A DNA stretch of 64,000 nucleotides from Massilia frigida (lineage in GTDB: Bacteria; Pseudomonadota; Gammaproteobacteria; Burkholderiales; Burkholderiaceae_D). Made by a program: the position numbers and the translations under genes. The stretch is from NCBI RefSeq assembly GCF_011682175.1, contig NZ_WHJG01000030.1, positions 1 to 64,000 of the forward strand, written 5' to 3'. Below the pieces are notes generated by a model that saw only the letters and a program-made list of their open reading frames with translations, made no database searches and was not told the origin of the DNA. How positions within the stretch are numbered: position 1 is the first letter of the stretch; every line of letters begins with the position of its first letter. Shown here one piece after another: positions 37,773 to 46,437 of this stretch.

Positions 37773-37967
37773 GCGGGCGCGGGTGTAAGCCAACTTGATA
37801 GTTGCAACAGGCTAACTATATAGCAAGTTGACACCCAGCGCGTATTCGCTGGTAATTTTCTCTTTAAAAACAGCAGCTTAGAATCGCGGCGCGGGTGGCA
37901 CACGGCTTGCGTATTGATGAGTAGGACGGCGCAGGCCGGGACGGCTCAGCAAAGGCATCGACGCATC

Positions 37968-38567
37968 ATGAATACACTGCATTTCCCCGACATCAACGCA
38001 CTGATGCCACCCAAAATCATCTGGATGCGGGTCAACCGCGTGCTGGCGTGGGCCTTGATCGTCTCGCCGCTGGCGCAATGGGCGCTCGGAATGGCGTTCA
38101 TGCGCGGGCTGGCGCTCGACTTCGTGATTCTGCTGGCACATGCGGCCATGTCGCTGGCCTTGTTCGGCATTCCCAAAACGCCGGGGCGCCGTTTCAGCGT
38201 GGCGATGCATGTCATCGGCTGGCGACCGGCGGACCTGAGCCCGCGCAACCGGTTTTTGTTGAGCGGGTACCGGGTCGGACTGACACTGCTGGTGTTGGCG
38301 CTGGTGCCGGAGGTGATAGCGGCGCTGAGCCCCAGCCCCGTTCCCACCAATGTCGCTTACGTGCGATTGCTCTGGTTTCCGGCCACGGCGCTGCTCGTGA
38401 TCGCCTTTTGGGCGCTCCTGCGCCTGCCGATCACACTGTTCCAGCACCTCCATCCGTCCATCTTCCAGGCGTTGCGGCGCTGGGGCATGCGCGAGAACGC
38501 GGGCAGCGTGGCTACCACGATGGCCGCCGTCTTTTTCGTCCTGTCCTTCATCAACCTGATCAGGTAG
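37968..38567 (+). CDS. Multi-spanning membrane protein of unknown function
   Basis: The 199-residue product has four to five predicted helices (VLAWALIVSPLAQWALGMAF, ALDFVILLAHAAMSLALFGI, VGLTLLVLALVPEVIAAL, LWFPATALLVIAFWALLRLP and a C-terminal TMAAVFFVLSFINLI). ATG 37968 is preferred to an ATG 54 nt upstream because the earlier residues are Arg/Gln-rich and out of character. The desaturase gene starts 8 nt after its stop, so the two are probably one transcript. I recognise no family. Confidence 0.7.
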   Translation: MNTLHFPDINALMPPKIIWMRVNRVLAWALIVSPLAQWALGMAFMRGLALDFVILLAHAAMSLALFGIPKTPGRRFSVAMHVIGWRPADLSPRNRFLLSGYRVGLTLLVLALVPEVIAALSPSPVPTNVAYVRLLWFPATALLVIAFWALLRLPITLFQHLHPSIFQALRRWGMRENAGSVATTMAAVFFVLSFINLIR

Positions 38568-38575
38568 TCGCCATC

Positions 38576-39430
38576 ATGTTTGCCTTCACAGCAGCACCAA
38601 GCCACTTCGTTTTCCCGTCACTGACGCGGCGTAATGCCGGCATGCCGCAACTGGGCACGCTCGATGGCGACCTGCTGGCGGTCGCCACGTGGCAGCGCAT
38701 TGCCCTCGCCGCCCTGCCCGCGCTGACGCTAGCTTCCTTTGCCGCGCTGTACGCGCACGGGTCTTATCTGGCGCTGCCGGTGGTGATGCTGATGCACTTC
38801 GTGGTCACGGTGGCCTACATGCACGACGTGGCGCACGGCTCGGCGGGCCTCGATGCCCGCGCCACGCACTGGGTGCTGTTCATCGTCAGCGTGCTGGTGC
38901 TGCAAAGCGGGCATGCGTTCCGCTACTCGCACCTGCACCACCACGCCCACTGCCTGGAAGATGACGATCTGGAAGGCGCCCCGGCGCGCGGCGGCCTGCT
39001 TGCTGCGCTGCTGTGCGGTCCACTGTATCTGCCACGCCTGTGGCGCGAAGCGTTCCGCAAAATCCGCCCGGCGCGCGACCGGCGCTGGATGATCGCCGAA
39101 CTGGCCACCGCGCTGGCGCTGGCGCTGCTGGCCTTGTGGCTGACACACTGGAGCAGCGGCCCGCTGGTCTACGCCGCCATGGCCTGGATCGGCGGCTGGT
39201 TGTATCCGCTGGCGACGGCTTACCTGCCGCACTACAAACCGGGCAGCAAGCCGCTCGAACAGGCCCGCACCATGCGCGGCGCCATCGTGCCGGCGCTGTT
39301 CTTGAACCTGACCTACCACCTTGAGCATCACCTGTATCCACAAGTGCCGACCATGAACCTGCGGCGCCTGTCGCGCCGGCTCGACCCGCACTTCAAGGCG
39401 CGCGGACTGCGGCCTACCCAGGTGTATTGA
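38576..39430 (+). CDS. Membrane fatty acid desaturase family protein
   Basis: The 284-residue product carries the three histidine boxes of the desaturase/hydroxylase superfamily: MHDVAHG, HLHHHAH and YHLEHHLYP. Four or so membrane helices lie around them. It should be a di-iron enzyme that desaturates or hydroxylates a lipid chain or a carotenoid-like substrate. Which substrate cannot be told. The ATG at 38576 follows a membrane-protein gene by 8 nt. Confidence 0.87.
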   Translation: MFAFTAAPSHFVFPSLTRRNAGMPQLGTLDGDLLAVATWQRIALAALPALTLASFAALYAHGSYLALPVVMLMHFVVTVAYMHDVAHGSAGLDARATHWVLFIVSVLVLQSGHAFRYSHLHHHAHCLEDDDLEGAPARGGLLAALLCGPLYLPRLWREAFRKIRPARDRRWMIAELATALALALLALWLTHWSSGPLVYAAMAWIGGWLYPLATAYLPHYKPGSKPLEQARTMRGAIVPALFLNLTYHLEHHLYPQVPTMNLRRLSRRLDPHFKARGLRPTQVY

Positions 39431-39498
39431 GCCACACAAGGCAGGTATAGTGTGTTTTCCATGCAGGTGGCGCATGGACTTTAGTGAAAGATAAAACA

Positions 39499-39831
39499 AT
39501 GAGTCATGCGGACGAACGTTGGTTGGATATTTCGGTCAAAGCCAAGGTGGCCCTGCTAGCCCCGCCCATGGGCCGATCCTCGCCCATCCAAACCGGCTAT
39601 CGCCCGAACCATCAACTCCCGAGCGGGGATTTTTGCATGGGGATTTTCACGTCAATGGAAGGCGGGCAGATTGCTCCCGGCGAGTCGGCACCCGTCGAGA
39701 TCCTGTTCATGGTGGTTGAACCGTTGCGCGGCTTTTTTGAAGCCGGCTACGTGTGGAATATTTACGAGGGGTCGCGCAAGGTGGGATCAGGCGAGATCCT
39801 GGCGGTCACTGAAGTAAGGCAAAGCCGTTAA
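39499..39831 (+). CDS. Stand-alone EF-Tu domain III-like protein
   Basis: The 110-residue product reads like the C-terminal beta-barrel of elongation factor Tu. GRSSPIQTGYRPNHQLPSGD parallels the GGRHTPFFSGYRPQF stretch of EF-Tu, and GGQIAPGESAPVEILFM parallels its PGDNVKLTVELI. No GTPase domain is present, so it cannot act as an elongation factor. ATG 39499 is chosen; a GTG 15 nt upstream is possible. The gene is convergent with the HAD gene and overlaps its 3' end by 4 nt. Function is unknown. Confidence 0.65.
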   Translation: MSHADERWLDISVKAKVALLAPPMGRSSPIQTGYRPNHQLPSGDFCMGIFTSMEGGQIAPGESAPVEILFMVVEPLRGFFEAGYVWNIYEGSRKVGSGEILAVTEVRQSR

Positions 39832-40514
39832 TCAGGCGCTGAGCCGGCCGTTGCCGGCGCGATCAACAATGCCGCCAGCATCGCCGATACCGATTCAAAC
39901 TCGTCGACCGGGCCATGCGCGCGCAATACCTCGACCGGCGCATATCCCCACGCCACGGCGCCGAACGCCACGCCCGCCTTGGCCGATGCCTCGGCATCGG
40001 TGCCCTGGTCGCCCACGTACAGCGCTTCGCCTGCGCCAACCCGGCTTTGCTTGACCACCTTGCGGATGCGCGAAGCCTTGCCGAACACCGACATGCCGCA
40101 CTCGAAGTGGCTGAACAGGCTACTCAGCCCAGGCCCCAGCACGCGCCGCACGTTCTGCTCCGAGTTGGACGATACCACCGCCAGCACCACGCCGGCGTCA
40201 AACAGCGCCAGCAAGGCGTCGGCCACGCCGTCGAACAGGGCGATGCTGGCCGCGTTCTCGCTCATCATGCCGATGAAGCTTTTCGACACCACCGGCATCT
40301 TCCAGGCCGGCATGCCGATGTAGCGCATGATCTCGCGCGTGCCCATGGAGCGCAACTGCGCGGCCTGGTCACCTTCGACGCGCCTGAGGCCGTGCTTGTC
40401 CGCCAGCCCGTTGTACACGCTCTGGAAGAAGGGGAACGAGTCGGCCAGGGTACCGTCGAAGTCGAAAATGACCAGCTGGTACTTCAGGCGCGGCGCTACT
40501 GTGCGGTCATCCAA
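39828..40514 (-). CDS. HAD family hydrolase (PGP-like) at the end of the polyamine cluster
   Basis: The 228-residue product has motif I LVIFDFDGTLADSFPFF, cap helices, motif II LAVVSSNSEQNV, a conserved Lys (FGKASRIRKVVK) and motif IV YVGDQGTDAEASAKAG. This is the phosphoglycolate-phosphatase-like subgroup. No ATG lies between the aldehyde dehydrogenase 3' end and motif I. TTG 40514, overlapping the dehydrogenase stop by 8 nt, is the most economical start; a longer start at 40628 would read deep into the dehydrogenase. Substrate unknown; a housecleaning role is possible. Confidence 0.75.
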   Translation of the reverse strand: MDDRTVAPRLKYQLVIFDFDGTLADSFPFFQSVYNGLADKHGLRRVEGDQAAQLRSMGTREIMRYIGMPAWKMPVVSKSFIGMMSENAASIALFDGVADALLALFDAGVVLAVVSSNSEQNVRRVLGPGLSSLFSHFECGMSVFGKASRIRKVVKQSRVGAGEALYVGDQGTDAEASAKAGVAFGAVAWGYAPVEVLRAHGPVDEFESVSAMLAALLIAPATAGSAPD

Positions 40515-41994
40515 TCTGGATCCATGTGGTTTTGAGTTCCGTGTACTTGTCGAAGGCGTGCAGCGATTTATCGCGCCCGTTGCCCGACTGCTTGACGCCG
40601 CCGAACGGCACCGTGATGTCGTCGCCATCGTACTGGTTCACGTGCACGGTGCCGGCGCGCAGGGCACGCGCAGTCTTGATAGCGCGGCTCAAATTGGCCG
40701 TCCACACCGCCGCCTGCAAGCCGTACTGGGTCGAATTGGCCTGGCGCACGGCATCGTCGATGTCGGTAAAACTGAGCACCGACAGCACCGGCCCGAATAT
40801 CTCTTCGCGCGCGATGCTCATGCTGCCGTCCACCTGGTCGAACAGGGTCGGCGCCACATAAAAGCCGCCGCTGTCGGTGCGCGCGGCATCCCCGCCCGCC
40901 AGCAGCCTGGCGCCGGCCTGCTTGCCCTGCTCGATGTAGCCCATCACGGTTTTCATCTGGGCCGCATCGACGATGGCGCCCATGATGGTGGCCTCGTCGA
41001 GCGGGTCGCCCGGCGCGAAATCGGGCACCAGCGCCAGCGCTTTTTCGAGAAACGCATCCTTGATCGAGGCTTCCACGAACAGGCGCGAAGGCGCATTGCA
41101 GCTTTCGCCCTGGTTGAAGTAGATCGACCCGATGGCCGCGCTCACCGCCGCATCGAGATCCGGACAGTCGGCACAGACGATGTTGGCCGACTTTCCGCCC
41201 AATTCGGTCCAGGCGCGCTTGAGGTTCGATTGCCCGGCCATCTGCAATATCTGCTTGCCGACCTTGGTGGAACCGGTAAAGCCGATGCAATCGACATCCA
41301 TGTGCAGCGCCAGCGCCGCCCCGGCTTCATGGCCGTAGCCGGGAACGACGTTGAACACGCCCGCCGGCAGCCCGGCTTCGAGCGCGATCTCGGCCAGTCG
41401 CAGCGCCGTCAGGGGCGATTTTTCCGACGGTTTCAGGATCACGCTGTTGCCGGCGGCGAGCGCCGGGGCGATCTTCCAGGCCGCCATGATCATCGGGTAG
41501 TTCCACGGCACGATGGCGGCCACCACGCCGACCGGCTCGCGCGTGATCAGGGCCAGGCTGTTCTCGCCCGTGGGCGCGATCTGGTCGTAGATCTTGTCGA
41601 TCGCCTCGCCATACCAGCGGATGCAGTTGGCCGCCGCCGGCACGTCCACGCTCTGGCTGTACTTGATCGGCTTGCCCATGTCGAGCGTCTCCAGCAAGGC
41701 CAGCTCCCCGGCATGCGCCTGGATCAGGTCCGCGAACTTGATCAGGACGCGCTTCCTCGCCGCCGGCGCCTGGCCGGCCCAGCGCCGGTCGTCGAAGGCC
41801 GCGCGTGCCGCCACCACGGCCGCGTCGACGTCAAGCCCGTCGCAGCGCGCGACAAGGCCCAGCTGGCGGCCATCGATCGGCGAGAGGTTGTCGAACCGCT
41901 GTTCCGAGCGCGCCCAGACGCGCTCGCCGCCGATGAATGCGCGTCCGTCGATGCTCAAGGCTACCGCCCGTTCGTGCCATTGCGTGTTTCCCAT
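40507..41994 (-). CDS. puuC: Gamma-glutamyl-gamma-aminobutyraldehyde dehydrogenase
   Basis: The 495-residue NAD(P)-dependent aldehyde dehydrogenase has IVPWNYPMIMAAWKIAPALA, GFTGSTKVGKQIL, the general base region ELGGKSANIV, the nucleophile Cys in NQGESCNAPSRL and EEIFGPVLSV. Similarity in motif spelling to PuuC and its place in a cluster with puuA, puuD and spuC indicate oxidation of gamma-Glu-aminobutyraldehyde or of 4-aminobutanal made by SpuC. Confidence 0.88.
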   Translation of the reverse strand: MGNTQWHERAVALSIDGRAFIGGERVWARSEQRFDNLSPIDGRQLGLVARCDGLDVDAAVVAARAAFDDRRWAGQAPAARKRVLIKFADLIQAHAGELALLETLDMGKPIKYSQSVDVPAAANCIRWYGEAIDKIYDQIAPTGENSLALITREPVGVVAAIVPWNYPMIMAAWKIAPALAAGNSVILKPSEKSPLTALRLAEIALEAGLPAGVFNVVPGYGHEAGAALALHMDVDCIGFTGSTKVGKQILQMAGQSNLKRAWTELGGKSANIVCADCPDLDAAVSAAIGSIYFNQGESCNAPSRLFVEASIKDAFLEKALALVPDFAPGDPLDEATIMGAIVDAAQMKTVMGYIEQGKQAGARLLAGGDAARTDSGGFYVAPTLFDQVDGSMSIAREEIFGPVLSVLSFTDIDDAVRQANSTQYGLQAAVWTANLSRAIKTARALRAGTVHVNQYDGDDITVPFGGVKQSGNGRDKSLHAFDKYTELKTTWIQIG

Positions 41995-42004
41995 GCCGTG
42001 CTCC

Positions 42005-43375
42005 CTAAAAACTGACTACTGTCGATACGCCGATAACATGATTGTCGCGGCGGTACTGTCCGTCAAATGTCTTGAACACCCTGGCCGTGGCGTAGTCGTA
42101 GCGGTATTCGCCCTTCACGCTCACGCCCGGCACAAGCAGGTACTGCGTGCCCACCGAAAGCGTGCCGCGATTGGCGCCGCGGGTAGGGTCGATGACCAGC
42201 CATTGCCCGCCGCGCAAGACCATGCCGGAACCGAAGCCGTTGCGCCCGTCCGGACAATTCGCCGCGAATCCGGCCAGGTCCTTGCAGCCGGGCGCCAGGG
42301 TCGCTCCGAACACACCGCCACCGCCGGTGCCGTTGAAGATGTAGTCGAGGCGGGCGATGGCTTCGAGGCGCGGCATGATCTTGTACGACACCAGCGACGA
42401 CAGGCCGTACCAGCGCTGGCGCGCCGCGCCATAGAGGTTGGCGGCCGTGGCTTGCTGGCCCCCGTAGCTTAACTGACCCTGGATATTCCAGTCGCCACGC
42501 GTGTAAAAGCCGTCCACTTCCATCAGGTCGACCCGCCCGACAGCACTGTCATCGTCGAAACCGGCATGGGTGCCCGACAGGCCGAAGCCTGAAAATTCTC
42601 CCCTGGCGTAGTCGACGCGGTAAAACACACCCGGGGTTCGTTCGCCGCCGTCATCGACACGGGCGCGGTTCATATTGCCGATCATGATTTTACTGTCCCA
42701 CTTGCCGCGCACCAGCTGCAGGCCCGCGCCGGTGTAGAAATTGGCCGCTGAAAAATCGAACAGCAGGTTGTGGGTGAGGAGCTTGTTCTGGGTCGACGGG
42801 ATGTACTCGTAGCCGCTCCAGTCGGGTATCTGGCCGAGTAACAGGCGCGTCGACTGGTCGCCCAGCGGAATCGAGGCCGACGCCTCGTGTACCAGGTTGC
42901 CGAAGTTGTAGCCGGAGGCTATACCCTTGCTGGGCATGAGCGAGATTCTCAGCCTGGTGCCGCCTTCGAGCTCCTTGTCGAGGTTGAACATGCCGCTGCC
43001 GAAGGTGGTATTGTCGTAGCCGAAGCTCTCGCCGGAACCGTTGATCGAACTGTTATTGTTCAGGAAGACAAAGCTGGAGGTGCCGGCGTTGCGGTTGCGG
43101 ATATAGCTCGGGTCGATGTAGCCGGAGATCTTCAGGCCCTTCAAGCCGCTGGCTTCGGCGGCATCGTCGGCAGCGTCAGTCTTGACGCGCAGGCGCGCCA
43201 GCTCGGCCGAGTCGTCCGGCTTCGACTGGCCGGCCTTGTCGATCAGCGCTTCGAGCTTGCGCACATGCGCCTTGAGGGCGTCCAGTTCAGCCTTGAGTTC
43301 CTGGGTGGTCTGGGCTTGCGCGATGACGGGACAAGCTGCGGCAAAGGCGATGACGGCGTTGCGGTACTCGTTCAT
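42005..43375 (-). CDS. DUF3138 family outer-membrane porin
   Basis: The 456-residue product has a signal peptide ending VIAQAQ, a periplasmic coiled coil (TTQELKAELDALKAHVRKLE) and then a beta-barrel with alternating strands. It ends in a terminal Phe (VIGVSTVVSF), the outer-membrane insertion signature. It resembles DUF3138 porins. Placed between puuC and the pot transporter genes, it may be the outer-membrane entry route for polyamines; that assignment is by context only. Confidence 0.8.
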   Translation of the reverse strand: MNEYRNAVIAFAAACPVIAQAQTTQELKAELDALKAHVRKLEALIDKAGQSKPDDSAELARLRVKTDAADDAAEASGLKGLKISGYIDPSYIRNRNAGTSSFVFLNNNSSINGSGESFGYDNTTFGSGMFNLDKELEGGTRLRISLMPSKGIASGYNFGNLVHEASASIPLGDQSTRLLLGQIPDWSGYEYIPSTQNKLLTHNLLFDFSAANFYTGAGLQLVRGKWDSKIMIGNMNRARVDDGGERTPGVFYRVDYARGEFSGFGLSGTHAGFDDDSAVGRVDLMEVDGFYTRGDWNIQGQLSYGGQQATAANLYGAARQRWYGLSSLVSYKIMPRLEAIARLDYIFNGTGGGGVFGATLAPGCKDLAGFAANCPDGRNGFGSGMVLRGGQWLVIDPTRGANRGTLSVGTQYLLVPGVSVKGEYRYDYATARVFKTFDGQYRRDNHVIGVSTVVSF

Positions 43376-43451
43376 GGTTCACTCCTCGGGCCAACGGTGA
43401 GGGCGGCGGGCACGCCGTGCCCACCACCGTAAACAGCGGCCGAAGAGCGTG

Positions 43452-44327
43452 CTATGACTTGACTGCGGCCGCCACCTGCTTCTGGCGCTGCCGCTCGGCG
43501 CGCGCCATCATGATGGCGGCGACGATCACGCCGGCCGACACCACCAGTATCGTCAATGCCGCCACCGCGTTCACGCGCGGGTCCAGGCCCAGGCGCGCGC
43601 GCGACATGATCACCAGCGGCATGGTCGTCGCGCCCGGACCGGACAGGAAGTTCGACAGCACCACATCGTCGAGCGAGAGCGTAAACGTAAGCAGCCAGGC
43701 CGAGGCCAGCGACTGCGTGATGTTCGGCAGCGTCACCAGGAAGAACACCTGGTGCGGGCGGCAGCCAAGGTCCATGGCCGCTTCTTCGAGCGAGCGGTTC
43801 ATCTCGCGCAGGCGCGCCTGCACCACCACGGCCGCATACGCCACGCCGAGCAGCGTGTGGCCCATCCAGATGGTGAAGGCGCCGCGCTCGGGAAAGCCGA
43901 AGATCTTCTGCATGGAGACCATCATCAGCAGCAGCGACAGGCCGATGATCACATCGGGCATGACCAGCGGCGCGCTGACCATCCCGGAGAACAGCAGGCG
44001 GCCGGGAAAGCGCTTGTAGCGGTTCAGGGCAAAGGCGGCAAAGGTCCCCAGTACCACGGAAGCCGTGGCGCACATCAGGGCGATTTTCAGCGACAGCACG
44101 AAGCCGCTGACCAGCTCCGCATCCTTGAACAGCTCCGGATACCACTGGGTCGAAAAGCCGCTCCACACCATGTCCTGGCGCGAGCTGTTAAACGAAAACA
44201 CGACCAGTACCACGAGCGGCAGGTACAGGAACAGGTAGCCCAGCGAGAGCCATCCGCGGCCGAACCAGCGGGCCAGCGCGGTCTTGTCCATTCGCTTGTT
44301 CATTTGCTTGCTCATTTGCTTGCTCAT
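43452..44327 (-). CDS. potI: Putrescine ABC transporter permease PotI
   Basis: The 291-residue permease has six membrane helices and the EAA loop (MNRSLEEAAMDLGCRPHQVF). It pairs with PotH to form the inner-membrane channel of a polyamine importer. The N-terminus is a tandem repeat (MSKQMSKQMNKRMDK) with Met at residues 1, 5, 9 and 13. AGGAGG lies 7 nt upstream of the first ATG, which overlaps the potH stop by 4 nt, so the first ATG is the likely start. Confidence 0.92.
   Translation of the reverse strand: MSKQMSKQMNKRMDKTALARWFGRGWLSLGYLFLYLPLVVLVVFSFNSSRQDMVWSGFSTQWYPELFKDAELVSGFVLSLKIALMCATASVVLGTFAAFALNRYKRFPGRLLFSGMVSAPLVMPDVIIGLSLLLMMVSMQKIFGFPERGAFTIWMGHTLLGVAYAAVVVQARLREMNRSLEEAAMDLGCRPHQVFFLVTLPNITQSLASAWLLTFTLSLDDVVLSNFLSGPGATTMPLVIMSRARLGLDPRVNAVAALTILVVSAGVIVAAIMMARAERQRQKQVAAAVKS
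44289..44327 (-). repeat. 12-bp tandem repeat of start codons in potI
   Basis: ATGAGCAAGCAA is present twice and followed by ATGAACAAGCGA and ATGGACAAG. This gives four in-frame ATGs at 12-nt steps (44327, 44315, 44303, 44291). Confidence 0.85.
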
Positions 44328-45229
44328 GCGCGGCCCTCCTCTTCCTGTTCGGCCTTGTACTTATTGAAGACAGCCATCGGCACCAGGATCAGCAGGATCG
44401 CCACCACCGCCAGCGCCGAGGCGCGCGGCCAGTCGGTGTTGATAAAAAATTCGTCCCACATCAGGCGCCCGATCAGCAGTGTCTCGGGGCCGCCGAGCAG
44501 TTCGGGAATGACGAACTCCCCCACGCCCGGAATGAACACCAGCATGGCGCCGGCGATGATGCCGGACTTCGAGAGCGGCACGGTGACGCGCCAGAAGGCT
44601 TGCCACGGTGTGGCGCCCAGGTCGGCCGCTGCTTCCAGGAAGCGCACATCCATCTTCACCAGGTTGGAGTACAGCGGCAGGATCATGAACGGCAGGTAGG
44701 CGTAGTACATCCCCAGCACCAGCGCGAACGGGGTGTTCATCATTTTCAGCGGTTCGGTGATCACGCCGAGCCACATCAGCAGGTTGTTGAGCAAGCCCTG
44801 GTTGGCCAGGATGCCCTTCCAGGCGTAGATACGCAGCAGGAAGGAAGTCCAGAACGGCAGCATCACCATCATCAGCAGCACCGGACGGTGCGCCGGTTTG
44901 GCGCGCGCCATGAACCAGGCGAAGGGGTAGCCGGTCACCAGGCACAGGACCATGGTCACGCCCGCATAGGCGAGCGAGCGCAGGAAGGTCCACAGGTAGT
45001 TGTCGTCCTCGGTCAGGGCGACGTAATTGACGATCTTGGCCTTGATGCTGATGACCCCATCGCTGAAGGTGAGCAAGGGGCCGAACGGGCTGCCGCTGTC
45101 GTCGAGTTCCGCAAAACTCATGCGCAGCACGATCAGGAACGGGATCAGGAAGGCGATCGTCAGCCAGACGAAGGGCAGGCCGATGACGAAGCGGCGGCCG
45201 GCCGCGGGGGGGCGCAGGATTGTGCTCAT
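44324..45229 (-). CDS. potH: Putrescine ABC transporter permease PotH
   Basis: The 301-residue permease has six membrane helices and an EAA loop (FLEAAADLGATPWQAFWRVT). The N-terminal helix is VIGLPFVWLTIAFLIPFLIV. It is the partner of PotI. Its start lies 7 nt downstream of the potG stop, and its stop overlaps the potI start by 4 nt. Confidence 0.92.
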   Translation of the reverse strand: MSTILRPPAAGRRFVIGLPFVWLTIAFLIPFLIVLRMSFAELDDSGSPFGPLLTFSDGVISIKAKIVNYVALTEDDNYLWTFLRSLAYAGVTMVLCLVTGYPFAWFMARAKPAHRPVLLMMVMLPFWTSFLLRIYAWKGILANQGLLNNLLMWLGVITEPLKMMNTPFALVLGMYYAYLPFMILPLYSNLVKMDVRFLEAAADLGATPWQAFWRVTVPLSKSGIIAGAMLVFIPGVGEFVIPELLGGPETLLIGRLMWDEFFINTDWPRASALAVVAILLILVPMAVFNKYKAEQEEEGRA

Positions 45230-45236
45230 GGCCGCC

Positions 45237-46370
45237 TCAATTGGTCAGGACCACGATGTCGCTGCCGTCCCACCATGCGACGACGCGCTGGCCGCGCTCC
45301 ATGCGGGCCTCTTCATGGCGCGCGGCGTTGGTGCGCGCAACCTTGAGGATGCCGCCCTGCGCCATGCGCACCTGGTAGTGGGTCTCGTTGCCGAAGTAGG
45401 AGACGTTGACGATCTCGCCGGCCACGCAGTTGTAGCCGTCTTCGGCGGCCGAGGCGCGCTGCTCCACGCCAGGCATGTCGCGCTGCAGGGCGATTTTTTC
45501 GGGCCGCACCGCCACGCTGACCGGCATGTTGTTGGTGCCGCTGATGCCGTGGCTGACGTAATGCCGGCATTCGGGCGTCTCGACGATGACGTGGTCGGGC
45601 TGGTCGACCCGCACATGGCCGTCGAACATGTTGACGCTGCCGATGAAGTCCGCCACGAAGCGGCAATTGGGCGTTTCGTAGATGTCGCCTGGCGCGCCCA
45701 CCTGCAAAATGCGCCCTTCGCTCATGACGGCGATGCGGGTGGCCATGCTCATGGCCTCGTCCTGGTCGTGGGTGACCATCACGCAGGTCACGCCGACCTG
45801 CTCGATGATGTTCACCAGTTCCATCTGGGTTTGCTCGCGCAGCTTTTTGTCGAGCGCGCCGAGCGGCTCGTCGAGCAGCAGCAACTGGGGACGCTTGGCC
45901 AGGCTGCGCGCCAGCGCCACACGCTGCTGCTGCCCGCCCGAGAGCTGGTGCGGCTTGCGCTTGGCGTAGGCGCCCAGCTGCACCAGCGCCAGCATCTGGT
46001 CGACCCGTTCGGCGACGGCCGCCTTGGCCAGGCCGTCGCGGCGCAGGCCGAAGGCGACGTTGTCCCACACCGTCAGGTGCGGGAACAGCGCATACGACTG
46101 GAACATCATGTTGACCGGGCGCTCGTAGGGCGGCACGCCGACCAGGTCCTGCCCGGCCAGTTCGATGGCGCCCGAGGTCGGCGTCTCGAAGCCGGCCAGC
46201 ATGCGCAGCAAGGTCGACTTGCCGCAGCCGGAGCTGCCCAGCAGCGCGAAGATCTCGCCCTTGTTGATGGCGAGCGAAATGTCGTTCACGGCGCGCACGC
46301 CGTCAAAGGCCTTGACGAGGTTGCGGATCAGGAGAAATGGCTGCGGGCTTGCGGGTTGTGCAATCGTCAT
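45237..46370 (-). CDS. potG: Polyamine ABC transporter ATP-binding protein PotG
   Basis: The 377-residue product has Walker A LLGSSGCGKSTLLRMLAGFE, Q-loop MMFQSYALFPHLTVWDN, signature LSGGQQQRVALARSLAKRP, Walker B LLLLDEPLGALDKKLRE and switch MVTHDQDEAMSMA. A C-terminal TOBE-like domain follows. It is the energising subunit of the putrescine importer. A 67-nt gap separates it from potF. Confidence 0.94.
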   Translation of the reverse strand: MTIAQPASPQPFLLIRNLVKAFDGVRAVNDISLAINKGEIFALLGSSGCGKSTLLRMLAGFETPTSGAIELAGQDLVGVPPYERPVNMMFQSYALFPHLTVWDNVAFGLRRDGLAKAAVAERVDQMLALVQLGAYAKRKPHQLSGGQQQRVALARSLAKRPQLLLLDEPLGALDKKLREQTQMELVNIIEQVGVTCVMVTHDQDEAMSMATRIAVMSEGRILQVGAPGDIYETPNCRFVADFIGSVNMFDGHVRVDQPDHVIVETPECRHYVSHGISGTNNMPVSVAVRPEKIALQRDMPGVEQRASAAEDGYNCVAGEIVNVSYFGNETHYQVRMAQGGILKVARTNAARHEEARMERGQRVVAWWDGSDIVVLTN

Positions 46371-46437
46371 ATGAATGATGAAAGAATAGGCAAAGCCGCA
46401 ATTTTATCGGACATACGCCGGTATGCAGGCAAAATGA

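Noticed and set aside
39484-39498. GTG start for the EF-Tu domain III-like gene
   Set aside because: It adds five lysine-rich residues without a clear Shine-Dalgarno; the ATG at 39499 is placed properly after GAAAGA.
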